Assembly (NCBI RefSeq): GCF_014204865.1
Contig: NZ_JACHMG010000001.1
Span: forward strand, 7,342,501 to 7,406,500
Reading direction: 5' to 3'
Length of the DNA stretch: 64,000 bases
From: Amycolatopsis jiangsuensis
GTDB lineage: Bacteria; Actinomycetota; Actinomycetes; Mycobacteriales; Pseudonocardiaceae
Shown here piece by piece: positions 11,501-21,600 of the stretch. The position numbers and the translations under genes were made by a program. The notes under the pieces were generated by a model. That model ran no database searches and was not told the origin of the DNA. It worked only from the letters and a program-made list of their open reading frames with translations. Within the stretch, counting starts at the first letter, position 1. Every line of letters starts with the position of its first letter.

Positions 11501-14500
11501 CCGGCAACGCGGGCAGCGTGATCTCCGGTCGCGTCGCCTACACGCTCGGACTGGAGGGCCCCGCGGTCACGGTGGACACAGCGTGCTCGTCTTCGCTGGT
11601 CGCGCTGCATCTCGCGGCGCAGGCGCTGCGGTCGGGTGAGTGCTCGCTGGCGCTCGCGGGCGGCGTTGCCGTGATGGCCACGCCGGGTGCCTTCGCCGAG
11701 TTCTCCAAACAACAGGGACTCGCCTCCGACGGCCGGTGCAAGGCCTTCGCCGACAACGCCGACGGCACCGGCTGGGCCGAGGGCGCCGGGATGCTGGTCG
11801 TGGAACGGCTGTCCGACGCCCAGCGCAACGGGCACCGCGTCCTCGCGGTCGTCCGCGGCAGCGCGACCAACTCCGACGGCGCGTCCAACGGCCTGTCCGC
11901 GCCCAACGGCCCGTCGCAGCAACGCGTGATCCGCGCGGCGCTGTCCGGCGCCGGACTGTCCACTTCGGACGTCGACGCGGTCGAAGCACACGGTACCGGC
12001 ACCTCGCTGGGCGACCCGATCGAAGCGCAGGCAGTGCTCGCGACCTACGGGCAGAACCGGTCCGAGCCGCTGTGGCTGGGTTCGGTGAAGTCCAACCTCG
12101 GCCACGCGCAGACCGCGGCCGGGGTCGCGGGCGTGATCAAGATGGTGCTGGCGTTGCAGCACTCGCGCCTGCCGCGGACGTTGCACGCCGACGAACCGTC
12201 CACGCACGTCGACTGGTCGGCCGGCGCGGTGCGCCTGCTGCGGGACGAGGCCGAATGGCCCGCGGGCGGCCGGACGCGGCGCGCCGGGATCTCGGCCTTC
12301 GGGATCAGCGGGACCAACGCGCACGTCATCGTCGAGGAAGCTCCCGCCGCTGAACCGCCGGCACCCCGGACACCCGTGGTGACCGGCGCCGCGCCGTGGG
12401 TGCTGTCCGGCCGTACCGCCGGCGGGCTCGCGGCCCAGGCGGGACGGCTTCGGGAACACGTCCTCGCGCACCCCGGGCAGGACCCCGCCGACGTCGCGCG
12501 GTCGCTCGCCACGCGGCCGGTGTTCGAGCACCGTGCTGTCGTGCCGGACGTGGCCGGGCTCGCCGCGGTCGCGACCGGCCAGCCCGGCACGGGCGTGGTG
12601 ACCGGGACCGCGGCCACACCGGGGCACACCGTGTTCGTCTTTCCTGGCCAGGGCAGCCAGTGGCTCGGTATGGGGCGGGAGCTGGCTTCGGTGTCGCCGG
12701 TGTTCGCTGCCCGCTTGGCGGAGTGCCGGGACGCTTTGGCGCCCTACTTGGACATGGATGCCGCGCTGGCTGGTGATCTGCAGACTGCGGATGTGGTGCA
12801 GCCCGCGTTGTGGGCTGTGATGGTGTCACTCGCGGCGGTGTGGGAAGCGGTGGGTGTTCGGCCGGACGCCGTCGTGGGTCACTCACAAGGCGAGATCGCC
12901 GCCGCCGCGGTGGCGGGGCACCTGTCGTTGGGGGATGCGGCGAAGGTGGTGGCGCTGCGCAGTAAGGCGCTGACGGCGTTGGCTGGTCGTGGCGGGATGT
13001 TGTCGATTGCCGAGTCCGCGGACGCTGTGCGAGCCAGGATCGAGCAGTGGGGTGACCGGGTTTCGGTGGCCGCGGTGAACGGCCCGGTGTCCACTGTGGT
13101 CAGTGGTGAGCCCGAAGCGTTGCGTGAGCTGGCCGAAAGCACCGATGCGCGGACTCGGATGGTTCCGGTGGATTACGCCTCGCACTCGGCGCAGGTCGAC
13201 GAGCTGCGGGACGAGATCGTCCAGCAGTTGCGAGGGATTGAGCCCTGCGAGGGGAAGATTCCGCTGATCTCCGCGATGAGTGGCGAATGGAACCCGTACC
13301 TGGACGCGGAGTACTGGTTCGCGAGCCTGCGCGAGACGGTCGAGTTCGAACGCGCCGTCCGGACGCTCGGCGAGACCGGCCACGGTGCGTTCCTGGAGAT
13401 GTCCCCGCACGCTGTTCTCACCGGGGCGATCACCGACACCCTCGGCGATCCGGTCGCGGTCGGCACACTGCGGCGCGACGACGGCGGTGCGCAACGACTG
13501 GTCACCTCGTTCGCGGAGGCGTTCACGCGTGGTGTCCGCGTCGACTGGAGCGCGGTCACCGGCGGCAGGCTCATCGACCTGCCGACCTACGCCTTCCAGC
13601 GTGAGCGCTACTGGCCCGAGCCACGCGTCAGCACCGAAAGCGGTGAGGAGTCCGGCTTCTGGGCCGCGGTCGAGCACGGTGACCTGGGCGAGCTCGCCGA
13701 CGCGCTGTCCGTGGACCAGCAGAGCCTCGGCGCGGTCGCCCCGGCGCTCGCACGCTGGCGCCGCCGGGAACGCGACGAGGCCGCGGTCACCGGCTGGCGC
13801 TACCGGATCACCTGGACCACTGTGCCCGACCGGCCCGCGGCGCTGTCCGGCACCTGGCTCCTCGCCGGTGACGCTCCCGAGATCGCCGCGGCTCTCACCG
13901 CGCACGGGGCGGACGTGTGCTCGGCCGACCTGGACGTGCTGCCCGGGAACGTGCGGGGCGTGGTGTCCGTGCTCGCGCTCGACGACAGCCCCAGCGACGG
14001 ACACCCGATCGTCCCGCGTGGGCTCGCCGACACGCTTTCCCTGGTACAGCGGGGGATCGACGCACCGCTGTGGGTGCTGACCCGCGGCGCCGTGGCGACC
14101 GGTCCCGGGGAGACACCGAATCCGCGACAGGCGCAGGTGTGGGGGCTGGGCCGGGTCGCCGGCCTGGAACATCCCGAGCGCTGGGGCGGCCTGGTCGACC
14201 TGCCGCCCACGTGGGACGAGCGGGTCGCGGACCGGCTGTGCACGGTGCTCGCCGGCCCCGAAGACCAGGTCGCCGTGCGGGCGGGCGGGATGCTCGCCCG
14301 ACGTCTGGTGCACGCCCCGAAGCCGGGTCCGGCCGCGCCGTGGGTGCCGCGCGGCACGGTCCTCGTGACCGGCGGCACGGGCGCGGTCGGCGGGCACGTC
14401 GGCCGCTGGCTGACCGAACGCGCGACCGCGCGCGCCGTGCTGACCAGCCGTTCGGGGCCCGGCGCGGACGGCGTCGCCGGCCTCGCGGCGGACCTCGCCG

Positions 14501-15642
14501 GGAACGGCACCGCCGTGGACGTCATCTCCTGCGACACCGCCGAACGTGACCGGGTCGCCGGGCTGCTCGACCGGATCGCCGCGACCGGGCCGGCGCTGTC
14601 GGCCGTGGTGCACGCGGCCGGGGCGGGCGGTGGTGGCCCGGTGGCGGGCACGACCGTGGCGGACCTCGCGGACGTCACCGAGGCGAAGATCGCCGGCGCC
14701 GTCCACCTCGACGACCTGACCGACGACCTCGACGCGTTCGTCCTGTTCTCCTCCGGCGCGGCGACCTGGGGCAGCAGCTACCAGCCCGGGTACGCCGCGG
14801 GAAACGCGTTCCTCGACGCCCTCGCCGAATCCCGCCGCGCCCGCGGTCTCGCCGCCACGTCGGTGGCCTGGGGACTCTGGGGCGGCGGCGGCCTCGGCGG
14901 TGGCGAAACCGGTGAGCAGTTGCGCCGCTTCGGCCTGCGCACGATGGATCCGCGGCTCGCGGTCCGCGCGCTCGGCCAGGTGCTCGATGGCGGCGAGACC
15001 GCGGTGACCGTCGCGGACGTCGACTGGAGCACGTTCGCGCCCGCGTTCACGCTGCGACGGCCGAGCCCGCTGCTGTCGACGCTGCCGGAAGCGGTGATCG
15101 AACCCGTGGTGGAAACCGGTTCCACCGAGGGACTGGCCGACCGGCTGGCCGAGGCGCCGCGCGGGGAGCAGGACCGGGTGCTGACCGAGCTGGTCCGCGC
15201 CGAGGCGGCAGCCGTGCTCGGCTACGCCGGGGCGGACGCGGTCGAGCCCGGGCGGGCGTTCCGTGAGCTGGGTTTCGATTCGCTCACCGCGGTCGACCTG
15301 CGCAACCGGCTCACCGCGGCGACCGGCCTCGCGCTGCCGGCGACGCTGGTCTTCGACTACCCGAACCCGGCTGTGCTGGCGGGGTTCCTGCGAAGCGAGC
15401 TGTGCGGCGGCGACGACGGCGAGCCCGTCTTCGTCGACCTGGACCGGCTGGAAACGACCCTCGAGGGCATTCCCGAGGGCAGTGAGCTGCGCGCGGACGT
15501 GACCGCGCGCCTGCGGACCGTGTTGTCCAAGTGGCTGGACGGGCACGCGGGCTCGTCGGAGGAGGCCGTCACCGGCCGGCTCGAGGCGGCCTCCGCCGAC
15601 GAGGTCCTCGACTTCATCAACAACGAACTGGGGATGGCGTGA
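2506..15642 (+). CDS. Modular type I PKS, three extension modules B, C, D (each KS-AT-KR-ACP)
   Basis: The protein has 4378 residues. The N-terminal docking coiled coil (1-32, MSEEKLRYFLKQ...) matches the helical tail of the upstream PKS. Module B: KS 33-448, AT 546-832 with HAFH (malonyl), KR 887-1255 (WGSAWQPGY, A1), ACP Ser 1361. Module C: KS 1419-1835 with active Cys 1578 (DTACSSS), AT 1926-2212 with HAFH (malonyl), KR 2314-2690 (WGSGLQPAY, A1), ACP Ser 2806 in GVDS with a longer preceding loop than its sisters. Module D: KS 2863-3282, AT 3375-3660 with YASH (methylmalonyl), KR 3765-4148 (WGSSYQPGY, A1), ACP Ser 4259. The C-terminal docking tail ends DEVLDFINNELGMA. All KS, AT, KR and ACP catalytic residues that I checked are present. 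No DH or ER occurs, so each module should leave a beta-hydroxyl. The stop codon overlaps the next start (TGATG), which suggests translational coupling. Confidence 0.97.
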   Translation: MSEEKLRYFLKQVTANLHETRGRLRELEAAAGEPIAIVGLGCRYPGGVRGPADLWRVVADGVDAVGPFPTDRGWDTAGLGSGAERQGGFVPEVPEFDADFFGISPREALAMDPQQRLLMEVAWETLEHAGIDPVRLKGSRTGVFVGATASGYDWFSREHGGAEGHLVAGNAISVLSGRLAYTLGLTGPAVTIDTACSSSLLAIHLAMRSLRSGECSMALAGGVMVMVTPGMFGEFARQGGLASDGRCKAFGADADGTGWGEGAGLVALERLSDAQRLGHEVLAVLRGGAANQDGASNGMTAPSGPAQRRVIRAALADARLTAAEVDVVEAHGTGTELGDPIEADAVLATYGQDRAEPLWLGSLKSNLGHTQTAAGVAAVIKMVLALRHGVLPATLHAGEPTPHVDWSAGKVALLQEDVAWPAGERPRRAGVSAFGASGTNTHLILEEAPAAEENSRRESTVDELVWPLSGRTAEAVTAQARRLRDHLSAHPELDPADVGFSLATTRAALDNRAVLTGTAADVRTALDRLADGDASAAVTGVAATGRVGFVFAGQGSQKAGMGRALHASNPVFAAAFDEACDLVEAELGHPVRDVVLSEGEDDRADRTLYAQTGLFAVEVGLLALLKSYGIVPDAVAGHSVGEIAAAHAAGVLSLADAAKLVAHRARLMEALPEGGAMAAIEATEAEIAGEPVSLASLNGPRSVVVSGAADAVDAVVQRWRERGRRVRRLRVSHAFHSDLMEPALPELAQVADGLTFSAPQVPWAGALTGELVGAPDAGYWPAQARGAVRFADAVETLAAQGISVFIEIGPDGTLSSMGARVLPDAVFVPLLRGSVAEALAKAHAHGVKVEWSAVLGGRRVDLPTYAFQRRRYWPDTSKRRTAPSSPLADLRYRVSWTTVPETGGAKLDGSWLIVGGSAEVGHALRAHGAEVVSVENAASLPDGDFAGIVLEFDETPHPDFPELPVGITDALHLAQRVSSPLWIVTRGAVVDGVRPVQTQAWGLGRVVGLEHPERWGGLVDLPSTWDERTAARLCAVLTGTEDQVAVRRSGVLARRLDRAPEPSTTTWTPRGSVLVTGGTGAIGGHTARWLASRGAERIVLTSRTGPAAGITLAAELAEAGSAVDVVAADVAERSEVSALLDRIPDLRAVVHAAGVGQSTALDDATAEEQAAVTRAKVAGATHLDELTGDLDAFVLFSSISATWGSAWQPGYAAANAHLDALAEARRARGAAATSVAWGLWGGDGLGAGDGGEQARRRGLRPMDPQVAIRALAQALDGGETLLTVADVDWDTFGPAFTLRRPSPLLSALLPEPEEPPARFSGPPPVHDLVELVRERTAALLGHASAADVDPARAFKDLGFDSLLSMELRDRVSSAVGMRLPATLVFDHPTPAALAAFLRRELAGDTPEPGTVVVAAPDGEPLAIVGLGMRLPGGVSTPEQLWDLLVSGTDAVGAFPADRGWDTAGADYASVGGFLADAAEFDPGFFGISPREALAMDPQQRLLLEVAWEALERAGIDPTTLRGSRTGVFAGAAASGYGTGTVLENDSHLLMGTATSILSGRIAYALGLEGPAVTVDTACSSSLVALHLAVQALRSGECTLALAGGVTVMSDPDVFAEFARQQGLASDGRCKAFAADADGTGWAEGAGMVAVERLSDAQRNGHQVLAVVRGSATNQDGASNGLTAPNGPSQQRVIRAALADARLSTSDVDVVEAHGTGTALGDPIEAQALLATYGQDRAEPLWLGSVKSNFGHAQQAAGVAGVLKMVLALRHGMLPATLHASAPSPHIDWTTGKVALLQDRVEWPAGDRPRRAAVSAFGISGTNAHVILEEAPALHAPADPGKHRPVWTVSGRDAGTLAAQAATLRDHLVAHPELDPADVGWSLATTRTAFHHRAVVHGDDLLAGLTAVAAGETAPGVVTGSVRPGRIGFVFAGQGSQRAGMGRALHASSPVFAAAFDAACDLVEAELGHPIRDVVLGAGDDERADQTLYAQTGLFAVEVGLVAVLAAHGIRPDAVAGHSVGEVAAAHAAGVLSLADAAKLVAHRARLMQALPTGGAMAAIGADDVEVPDGVSLAAVNGPDSVVVSGDEDAVEVLAEQHRALGHRVRKLRVSHAFHSHRMDPVLDELTVVAGSLTFASPEIPWAGALDGALVTEPDAAYWPGQARGAVQFAAAVETLADQGVSVFIEIGPDGTLSSMGAGVLPDSVFVPVLRKDLPAADALRCALARAYVHGAPLDWSTVLSGRTVELPTYAFRHRRFWPERTVRTTGADSGFWTAVESGDLTSLALDADRPLRELLPDLAAWHRREQDDAVLTGWRYRTSWVPVSASAATLSGTWLLVGDGPDLAAALATHGADVVTFPEGELTGIVLAFDESPHTEHPTVPAGIADVLDLVRTHDAPLWVVTRGAAGLDGERVSADQAQAWGLGRVAALEHPERWGGLIDLPSTVDEKAADRLCAVLAGLGEDQVAVRPSGLLARRLVHAPAPAAATAWQPRGSVLVTGGTGGLAGHVTRWLADRDVPRVVLTSRSGPAAAITTAAELAGRGTAVEVFAADVTRRADVAALVGRIDDLTAVVHTAGIGQATPLADTDVAEHAAVTAAKTLGARHLDELTGDLDAFVVFSSISATWGSGLQPAYAAGNAYLDALAADRRARGLAATSVAWGLWDGSGMGVGEAGETLRRRGLRKMAPRKAIRALAQVLDAGEHHVTVADVDWARFAPTFSLRRPSPLLSSLREVVRALAEPTAEAPGGGTELGRALAGLSRAERTRRLVDLVRKETAGVLGHGGDDEPGGLGEVQDDRAFRDLGVDSLTSVELRDRLAAVTGLRLPATLVFDHPAPAVLADFLHAELFGADDVAETTVAAVADEPIAIVGIGCRYPGGVTGPEQFWELLSSGTDAVAGFPADRGWSVAEDASSPYAHRGGFVYDATEFDPAFFGISPREALAMDPQQRLLLEVSWEALERAGLDPHALRGSRTGVFAGASASGYGELMTGTPGAAGYLLTGNAGSVISGRVAYTLGLEGPAVTVDTACSSSLVALHLAAQALRSGECSLALAGGVAVMATPGAFAEFSKQQGLASDGRCKAFADNADGTGWAEGAGMLVVERLSDAQRNGHRVLAVVRGSATNSDGASNGLSAPNGPSQQRVIRAALSGAGLSTSDVDAVEAHGTGTSLGDPIEAQAVLATYGQNRSEPLWLGSVKSNLGHAQTAAGVAGVIKMVLALQHSRLPRTLHADEPSTHVDWSAGAVRLLRDEAEWPAGGRTRRAGISAFGISGTNAHVIVEEAPAAEPPAPRTPVVTGAAPWVLSGRTAGGLAAQAGRLREHVLAHPGQDPADVARSLATRPVFEHRAVVPDVAGLAAVATGQPGTGVVTGTAATPGHTVFVFPGQGSQWLGMGRELASVSPVFAARLAECRDALAPYLDMDAALAGDLQTADVVQPALWAVMVSLAAVWEAVGVRPDAVVGHSQGEIAAAAVAGHLSLGDAAKVVALRSKALTALAGRGGMLSIAESADAVRARIEQWGDRVSVAAVNGPVSTVVSGEPEALRELAESTDARTRMVPVDYASHSAQVDELRDEIVQQLRGIEPCEGKIPLISAMSGEWNPYLDAEYWFASLRETVEFERAVRTLGETGHGAFLEMSPHAVLTGAITDTLGDPVAVGTLRRDDGGAQRLVTSFAEAFTRGVRVDWSAVTGGRLIDLPTYAFQRERYWPEPRVSTESGEESGFWAAVEHGDLGELADALSVDQQSLGAVAPALARWRRRERDEAAVTGWRYRITWTTVPDRPAALSGTWLLAGDAPEIAAALTAHGADVCSADLDVLPGNVRGVVSVLALDDSPSDGHPIVPRGLADTLSLVQRGIDAPLWVLTRGAVATGPGETPNPRQAQVWGLGRVAGLEHPERWGGLVDLPPTWDERVADRLCTVLAGPEDQVAVRAGGMLARRLVHAPKPGPAAPWVPRGTVLVTGGTGAVGGHVGRWLTERATARAVLTSRSGPGADGVAGLAADLAGNGTAVDVISCDTAERDRVAGLLDRIAATGPALSAVVHAAGAGGGGPVAGTTVADLADVTEAKIAGAVHLDDLTDDLDAFVLFSSGAATWGSSYQPGYAAGNAFLDALAESRRARGLAATSVAWGLWGGGGLGGGETGEQLRRFGLRTMDPRLAVRALGQVLDGGETAVTVADVDWSTFAPAFTLRRPSPLLSTLPEAVIEPVVETGSTEGLADRLAEAPRGEQDRVLTELVRAEAAAVLGYAGADAVEPGRAFRELGFDSLTAVDLRNRLTAATGLALPATLVFDYPNPAVLAGFLRSELCGGDDGEPVFVDLDRLETTLEGIPEGSELRADVTARLRTVLSKWLDGHAGSSEEAVTGRLEAASADEVLDFINNELGMA

Positions 15643-18600
15643 TGGCGGATGACCAGCAGCTGCTCGGCGCGCTGAAGAAGCTGGCCGCGGACCTCTACCA
15701 GACCCGCGAACGCGTCAAGCAGCTCGAATCCGGGGAGAACGAGCCCATCGCCGTGGTCGGCATGGGCTGCCGCTACCCGGGCGGGGTCACCGGGCCCGGC
15801 CGGTTGTGGGACCTGGTCGTGGCCGGCACGGACGCGGTTTCCGGGTTCCCGTCCGACCGCGGCTGGGCCGACGCCGAGACCGGCTACGCGCGCCAGGGCG
15901 GGTTCGTCCACGACGTCGCCGACTTCGATGCCGCGTTCTTCGGGATCTCCCCGCGCGAGGCGCTCGCGATGGACCCGCAGCAACGGCTGCTGCTCGAAGT
16001 GTCGTGGGAAGCGCTGGAACGCGGCGGGATCGATCCGCATTCGCTGCGTGGCTCCCGGACCGGGGTGTTCGCCGGCGCTTCGTCGTCGGGTTACGAAGCC
16101 AACCTGGCGGGCACCGACGCCGGCGGTGAGGGGTATCTCCTGACCGGCAACGCGATCAGCGTCATCTCCGGCCGCGTCTCCTACACGCTCGGTCTCGAAG
16201 GTCCGGCGGTCACGGTCGACACGGCGTGCTCGTCTTCGCTGGTGGCGCTGCACCTGGCGGTCCGCTCGCTGCGCTCGGGAGAGTGCTCGATGGCGCTGGC
16301 CGGTGGCGTGGCGGTGCTGTCGACGCCGGGTTCGTTCGTCGAGTTCTCGAAGCAGCAGGGGATGGCCGCCGACGGGCGGTGCAAGGCGTTCGCGGCCGGC
16401 GCCGACGGCATCGGCTGGGGCGAGGGCGCGGGCATGATCGTGCTGGAGCGGCTTTCCGACGCCCAGCGGGACGGCCACCCCGTGCTCGCTGTGATCCGCG
16501 GCAGCGCGACGAACCAGGATGGTGCGTCCAACGGCCTTTCCGCCCCGAACGGCCCGTCGCAGCAGCGCGTGATCCGCGCCGCGCTGGCCGACGCACAGCT
16601 GTCCACTTCGGACATCGACGCTGTGGAAGCGCACGGCACCGGCACTGCGCTCGGCGACCCGATCGAGGCGCAGGCGCTGCTCGCGACCTACGGCCAGGAC
16701 CGGACGGACCCGCTGTGGCTGGGTTCGGTGAAGTCCAACATCGGGCACACCCAGACCGCGGCCGGGATCGCCGGCGTGATCAAGATGGTGGAGGCACTCC
16801 GGCACGGCGTGCTGCCGCGGACCCTGCACGCCGGCGAACCGTCACCGCACGTCGACTGGAGCGCCGGGAACGTCCGCCTGCTGCAGGAGCGGATCGACTG
16901 GGCGGATCCGGGCCGTCCGCGCCGCGGGGCGGTGTCGGCGTTCGGGATCAGCGGAACCAACGCGCACGTCATCGTGGAACAGGCACCGGCTGCCGAACCC
17001 GCAGAGTCCCCGGAACCGGCCGAGCGCACGATGGTGCTGACGCCGCCGGGCACGGCGTGGCCGGTGTCCGGGCGTTCGGCGAGCGGGCTGGCGGCGCAGG
17101 CGGGGCGGCTGCGGGAGTTCGTGCTCTCGCCGGGTACGGACGTCGCCGACGTGGCGTGGTCGCTGGCCACGACGCGGTCGGCGTTCGAGCACCGTGCGGT
17201 GGTGCTCGGGGACAACCGGGAGGAGCTGGCGGCCGGGCTCGCCGCGGTCGCCACGGAACAGCCGGGAACCGGTGTGGTGACCGGGATCGTGCCCCCGGGC
17301 GGTGCCGGGCGCGTGGTGTTCGTGTTCCCGGGTCAGGGCAGTCAGTGGCTCGGGATGGGCCGGGAACTGGCGGAGGTGTCGCCGGTTTTTGCTGCGCGGT
17401 TGGCGGAGTGTCGGGATGCTTTGGCGCCGTACGTGGATTTGGATGTGGCTCTCGCGGGTGGGCTTGAGGGTGCGGATGTGGTGCAGCCTGCGTTGTGGGC
17501 TGTGATGGTGTCGCTTGCGGCGGTGTGGCGGGCGGCGGGTGTGCGTCCGGATGCGGTGGTGGGTCACTCGCAAGGTGAGATCGCTGCTGCGGTGGTGGCG
17601 GGGAACCTTTCGCTGGAGGACGCGGCTCGCGTGGTTGCTTTGCGGAGTAGGGCTCTGACGGCGTTGGCTGGTCGTGGCGGGATGTTGTCGATTGCTGAGC
17701 CCGCCGACGAGGTGCGGGTGAGGATTGAGCCGTGGGGAGATCGGGTCTCGATCGCGGCGGTGAATGGTCCGGTGTCCACGGTGGTCAGTGGTGAGCCGGA
17801 CGCCCTCCGCGAACTTGCCGAGAGTGCCGATGTGCGTACTCGCATGGTTCCGGTGGATTATGCGTCACACTCTGCGCAGGTTGATGAGCTGCGGGACGAG
17901 ATTATCCAGCACTTGCACGGGATCGAGCCGCGCGAAGGCGAGATCCCGCTCGTCTCGTCGATGAGTGGTGAGTGGAACCCGCACATGGACGCGGAGTACT
18001 GGTACGCCAGCCTCCGCGAAACCGTCGAGTTCGAGCGCGCCATCCGGATTCTCGGCGAGGGCCACGGCGTGTTCATCGAGGCATCGCCGCACGCGGTGCT
18101 GACCGCCGCTATCGGGGACACGCTCGATGAGCCCGTCGTGGCCGCCACCCTGCGCCGGGACGACGGTGGCGCCGATCGGCTGGTGACCTCGTTCGCCGAG
18201 GCGTACACGCGTGGCGTGGCGATCGACTGGACGACCGTGCTCGACGGACGAGCAGTGGAGCTGCCCACACACGCGTTCCGGCGGCAGCGGTTCTGGCCAC
18301 AGCCCGCGGTGGCCGCACCGGAGCCGGACACGGCGGAGTCCGGCTTCTGGAGCGCCGTCGAGCGCGGGAACGTGCGTGAGCTGGCCGAAACGCTGGAGGT
18401 GGACGACCGCGCGCTCGGCGAGGTGCTGCCCGCGCTGGTGTCGTGGCGACGCCGTGAACGAGCTGAATCCGCGGTGGCCGACTGGCGTTACCGCGTGACC
18501 TGGAGCGTGGTGCCGGAACCGGAGTCCGTCCGGCTGTCCGGAACCTGGGTCGTCGTCGGTGAGGACGAGGACTGTGTGCGCGCCCTGACCGACCGTGGCG

Positions 18601-21600
18601 CGCAGGTGTGCACCATCACCGCGGCCGACCGCGCAGGATTCGCGGCGGCGCTGGCGGGGCTCGACCCGGACGGGGTCGTTTCCGTGCTGGCATTCGACAC
18701 GACTCCGCTGCCCGGCCATCCGCGCGTGCCCGCGGGGACGGCCGCGAACCTGCACCTCGTGCAGGCCCTCGGTGACGCCGGGATCGACGCTCCACTGTGG
18801 ATCGTCACGCGCGGCGCCGTGTCGACCGGGCCGGGTGAACTCCTCACGAATCCGGAGCAGGCCCAAGCCTGGGGCCTGGGCCGCGTGGTCGGTCTGGAGC
18901 ATCCGGAACGCTGGGGCGGCCTGATCGACCTCCCGTCCACTGGGGACGAACGCAGCGCGGCGCGGCTGTGCGCAGTCCTGTCCGGCGGCGAGGACCAGGT
19001 CGCGGTGCGCGGCGCCGGGGTGCTCGCGCGAAGGCTGGTCCGCGCGGCCGGGTACCGCTCGGGCCCGGAGCGCTGGGTGCCCCGCGGCACGGTGCTGCTG
19101 ACCGGCGGAACCGGCTCGACCGGCGGATACGTCGGCCGCTGGCTGGCCGGCCGTGGCGCCGAGCGGGTGGTGCTCACCGGGCGTTCGGGCCCGGCCTCGC
19201 CGGGGGTGACGAAGCTGGTCGCGGACCTCGCGGTGGCGGGCAGCGGGGTAGAAGTGCTCGCCTGCGACGTCGCCGAGCGTGACCAGGTCGCCGGGCTGCT
19301 CGACCGGATCGCCGCGACCGGGCCGGAGCTGACCTCCGTGCTGCACGCGGCCAACACCGTGTACGTCACGCCGCTGGACGAGACCGACGTCGACGGCTTG
19401 TCCGCTTCTCTCGGAGCGAAAGCCGCGGGTGCCCGGCATCTCGACGAGCTGACCGCCGACCTGGACCTCGACGCGTTCGTGCTGTTCTCCTCCATCGCCG
19501 CGACCTGGGGCAGCAATGACCACGGTGCCTACGCCGCGGGCAACGCCTACCTCGACGCCCTCGCCGAGGACCGCCGTGCCCGCGGCCTGCCGGGCACATC
19601 GATCGCCTGGGGCGTCTGGGACACCCGCGACTGGGACGCCGTGAACGCGGCTGCCGACCAGACCAAGCCCGGCACGGTCACCCCTGCCAAGCTTCTGCGG
19701 CAGGGGATGAACTTCCTCGAACCCGGCCGGGCGTTGACGGCGCTGGGGCAGGTGCTGGACGACGACGAGACGTTCCTGGCTGTAGCCGATGTGGATTGGG
19801 AGCGGTTCGCGCCGGTGTTCACCGCGGCGCGCGAACGGCCGTTGCTGGAGCTGATCCCGGAAGCCCGGCCGACTGAGCCTGTCACGGCTGCCGAGGAGCC
19901 GGCCGGTGAACTGGCGGCGAAGCTGGCCGGCCTCACCGGGCCGGAGCGCCGGCGGGTCGTGACCGAGCTGGTCCGTGGGCACGCCGCCGCGGTGCTGGGC
20001 CACGCCTCGGCCGACGACGTGCCGGCAGCGCGGGCGTTCCGCGAACTGGGCTTCGATTCGCTGACCGCGGTCGAGCTGCGTAACCGCATCGGCGCGGCGA
20101 CCGGGCTGAAGCTGCCGTCCACAGTGGTCTTCGACTACCCGAGCCCGGCTGTGCTGGCGAAGGAGCTCGTCGAGCGGACGTTCGGCGCGGACGCGCCGGT
20201 GGTCACGCACAGCCGTGACGTGTCGGCGGAGCCGATCGCGATCGTCGGCATGGGTTGCCGCTACGCGGGCGGAATCGACAACCCGGACGCGCTGTGGGAC
20301 CTGCTGGCCACGGGTGGCGACGCGATCTCGGGCTTCCCCGTCGATCGTGGCTGGAACACCGACGGTCTCTTCAACGCCGACCCGGACCACCCCGGCACGT
20401 CCTACGTGGCCGAAGGCGGGTTCCTGCGCGGCGTGGCCGACTTCGACGCCGGGTTCTTCGGCATCAATCCGCGGGAAGCGCTGGCGATGGACCCACAGCA
20501 GCGGCTCCTGCTGGAGGTTTCCTGGGAAACGCTGGAGCACGCGGGAATCGACCCGGAGTCGCTGCGTGGTTCGGCGACCGGCGTGTACGCGGGCGCGGCG
20601 CCGTCCGGCTACGGCTCCGTCATGGCCGGTGACGACGGCAGCGAGGGCTACCTGATCATCGGCAACACCGGGAGTGTCCTTTCCGGACGGATCTCCTACA
20701 CGCTCGGTCTCGAAGGTCCGGCGGTCACCATTGACACCGCGTGCTCGTCGTCGCTCGTCGCGCTCCACCTCGCCGTGCAAGCGCTTCGGTCCGGTGAGTG
20801 TGAGCTGGCGTTGGCCGGCGGTGTGATGGTGATGGTCGATCCGACGGAGTTCGTGGGTTTCTCGCGGCAGCGGGTGCTTGCGGCGGATGGCCGGTGCAAG
20901 GCGTTCGCTGCTGCGGCTGACGGGATGGGCATGGCCGAGGGTGCGGGGATGGTGCTGCTGGAGCGGTTGTCGGATGCGCGGCGTAATGGGCATGAGGTGC
21001 TGGCGGTGGTTCGGGGTAGTGCGACGAATCAGGATGGTGCGTCGAATGGTCTGACTGCGCCGAACGGTCCTTCGCAGCAGCGGGTGATCCGCGCGGCGCT
21101 GGCTGACGCGCGTCTGTCCACGTCGGACGTCGATGTGGTCGAAGCGCATGGCACCGGTACCGAACTCGGTGATCCGATCGAGGCGCAGGCGTTGTTGGGG
21201 ACGTATGGGCAGGACCGGAGTGAGCCGTTGTGGTTGGGTTCGGTGAAGTCGAATATCGGGCACAGTCAGCAGGCCGCTGGGGTGGCGGGTGTGATCAAGA
21301 TGGTGCAGGCGTTGCGGCATGGGAAGTTGCCGGCGACGTTGCATGTGGACGAGCCGTCGCCGCACGTCGACTGGTCGTCGGGTGGTGTGCAGTTGCTGCG
21401 GGACGAGGTCGCGTGGCCGACCGGTGAGCGACCGCGCCGCGCCGGAGTGTCCGCGTTCGGGATCAGCGGCACCAACGCGCACGTGATCCTCGAGGAACCA
21501 CCCGCTGCCGTACCGGTCGAGATTCCGGTGCGAATGCGGGCGCTCGACGCCACGGCGTGGCCGATCGGCGCTCGCACCGCGGAGGCATTGCCCGCGCAGG

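Noticed and set aside
15531..15641. Upstream extension of the module E-F gene to 15531
   Set aside because: It would overlap the preceding PKS by over 100 bases and add a non-docking peptide. The ATG at 15642 gives a standard docking helix and the same TGATG junction as the next gene boundary.
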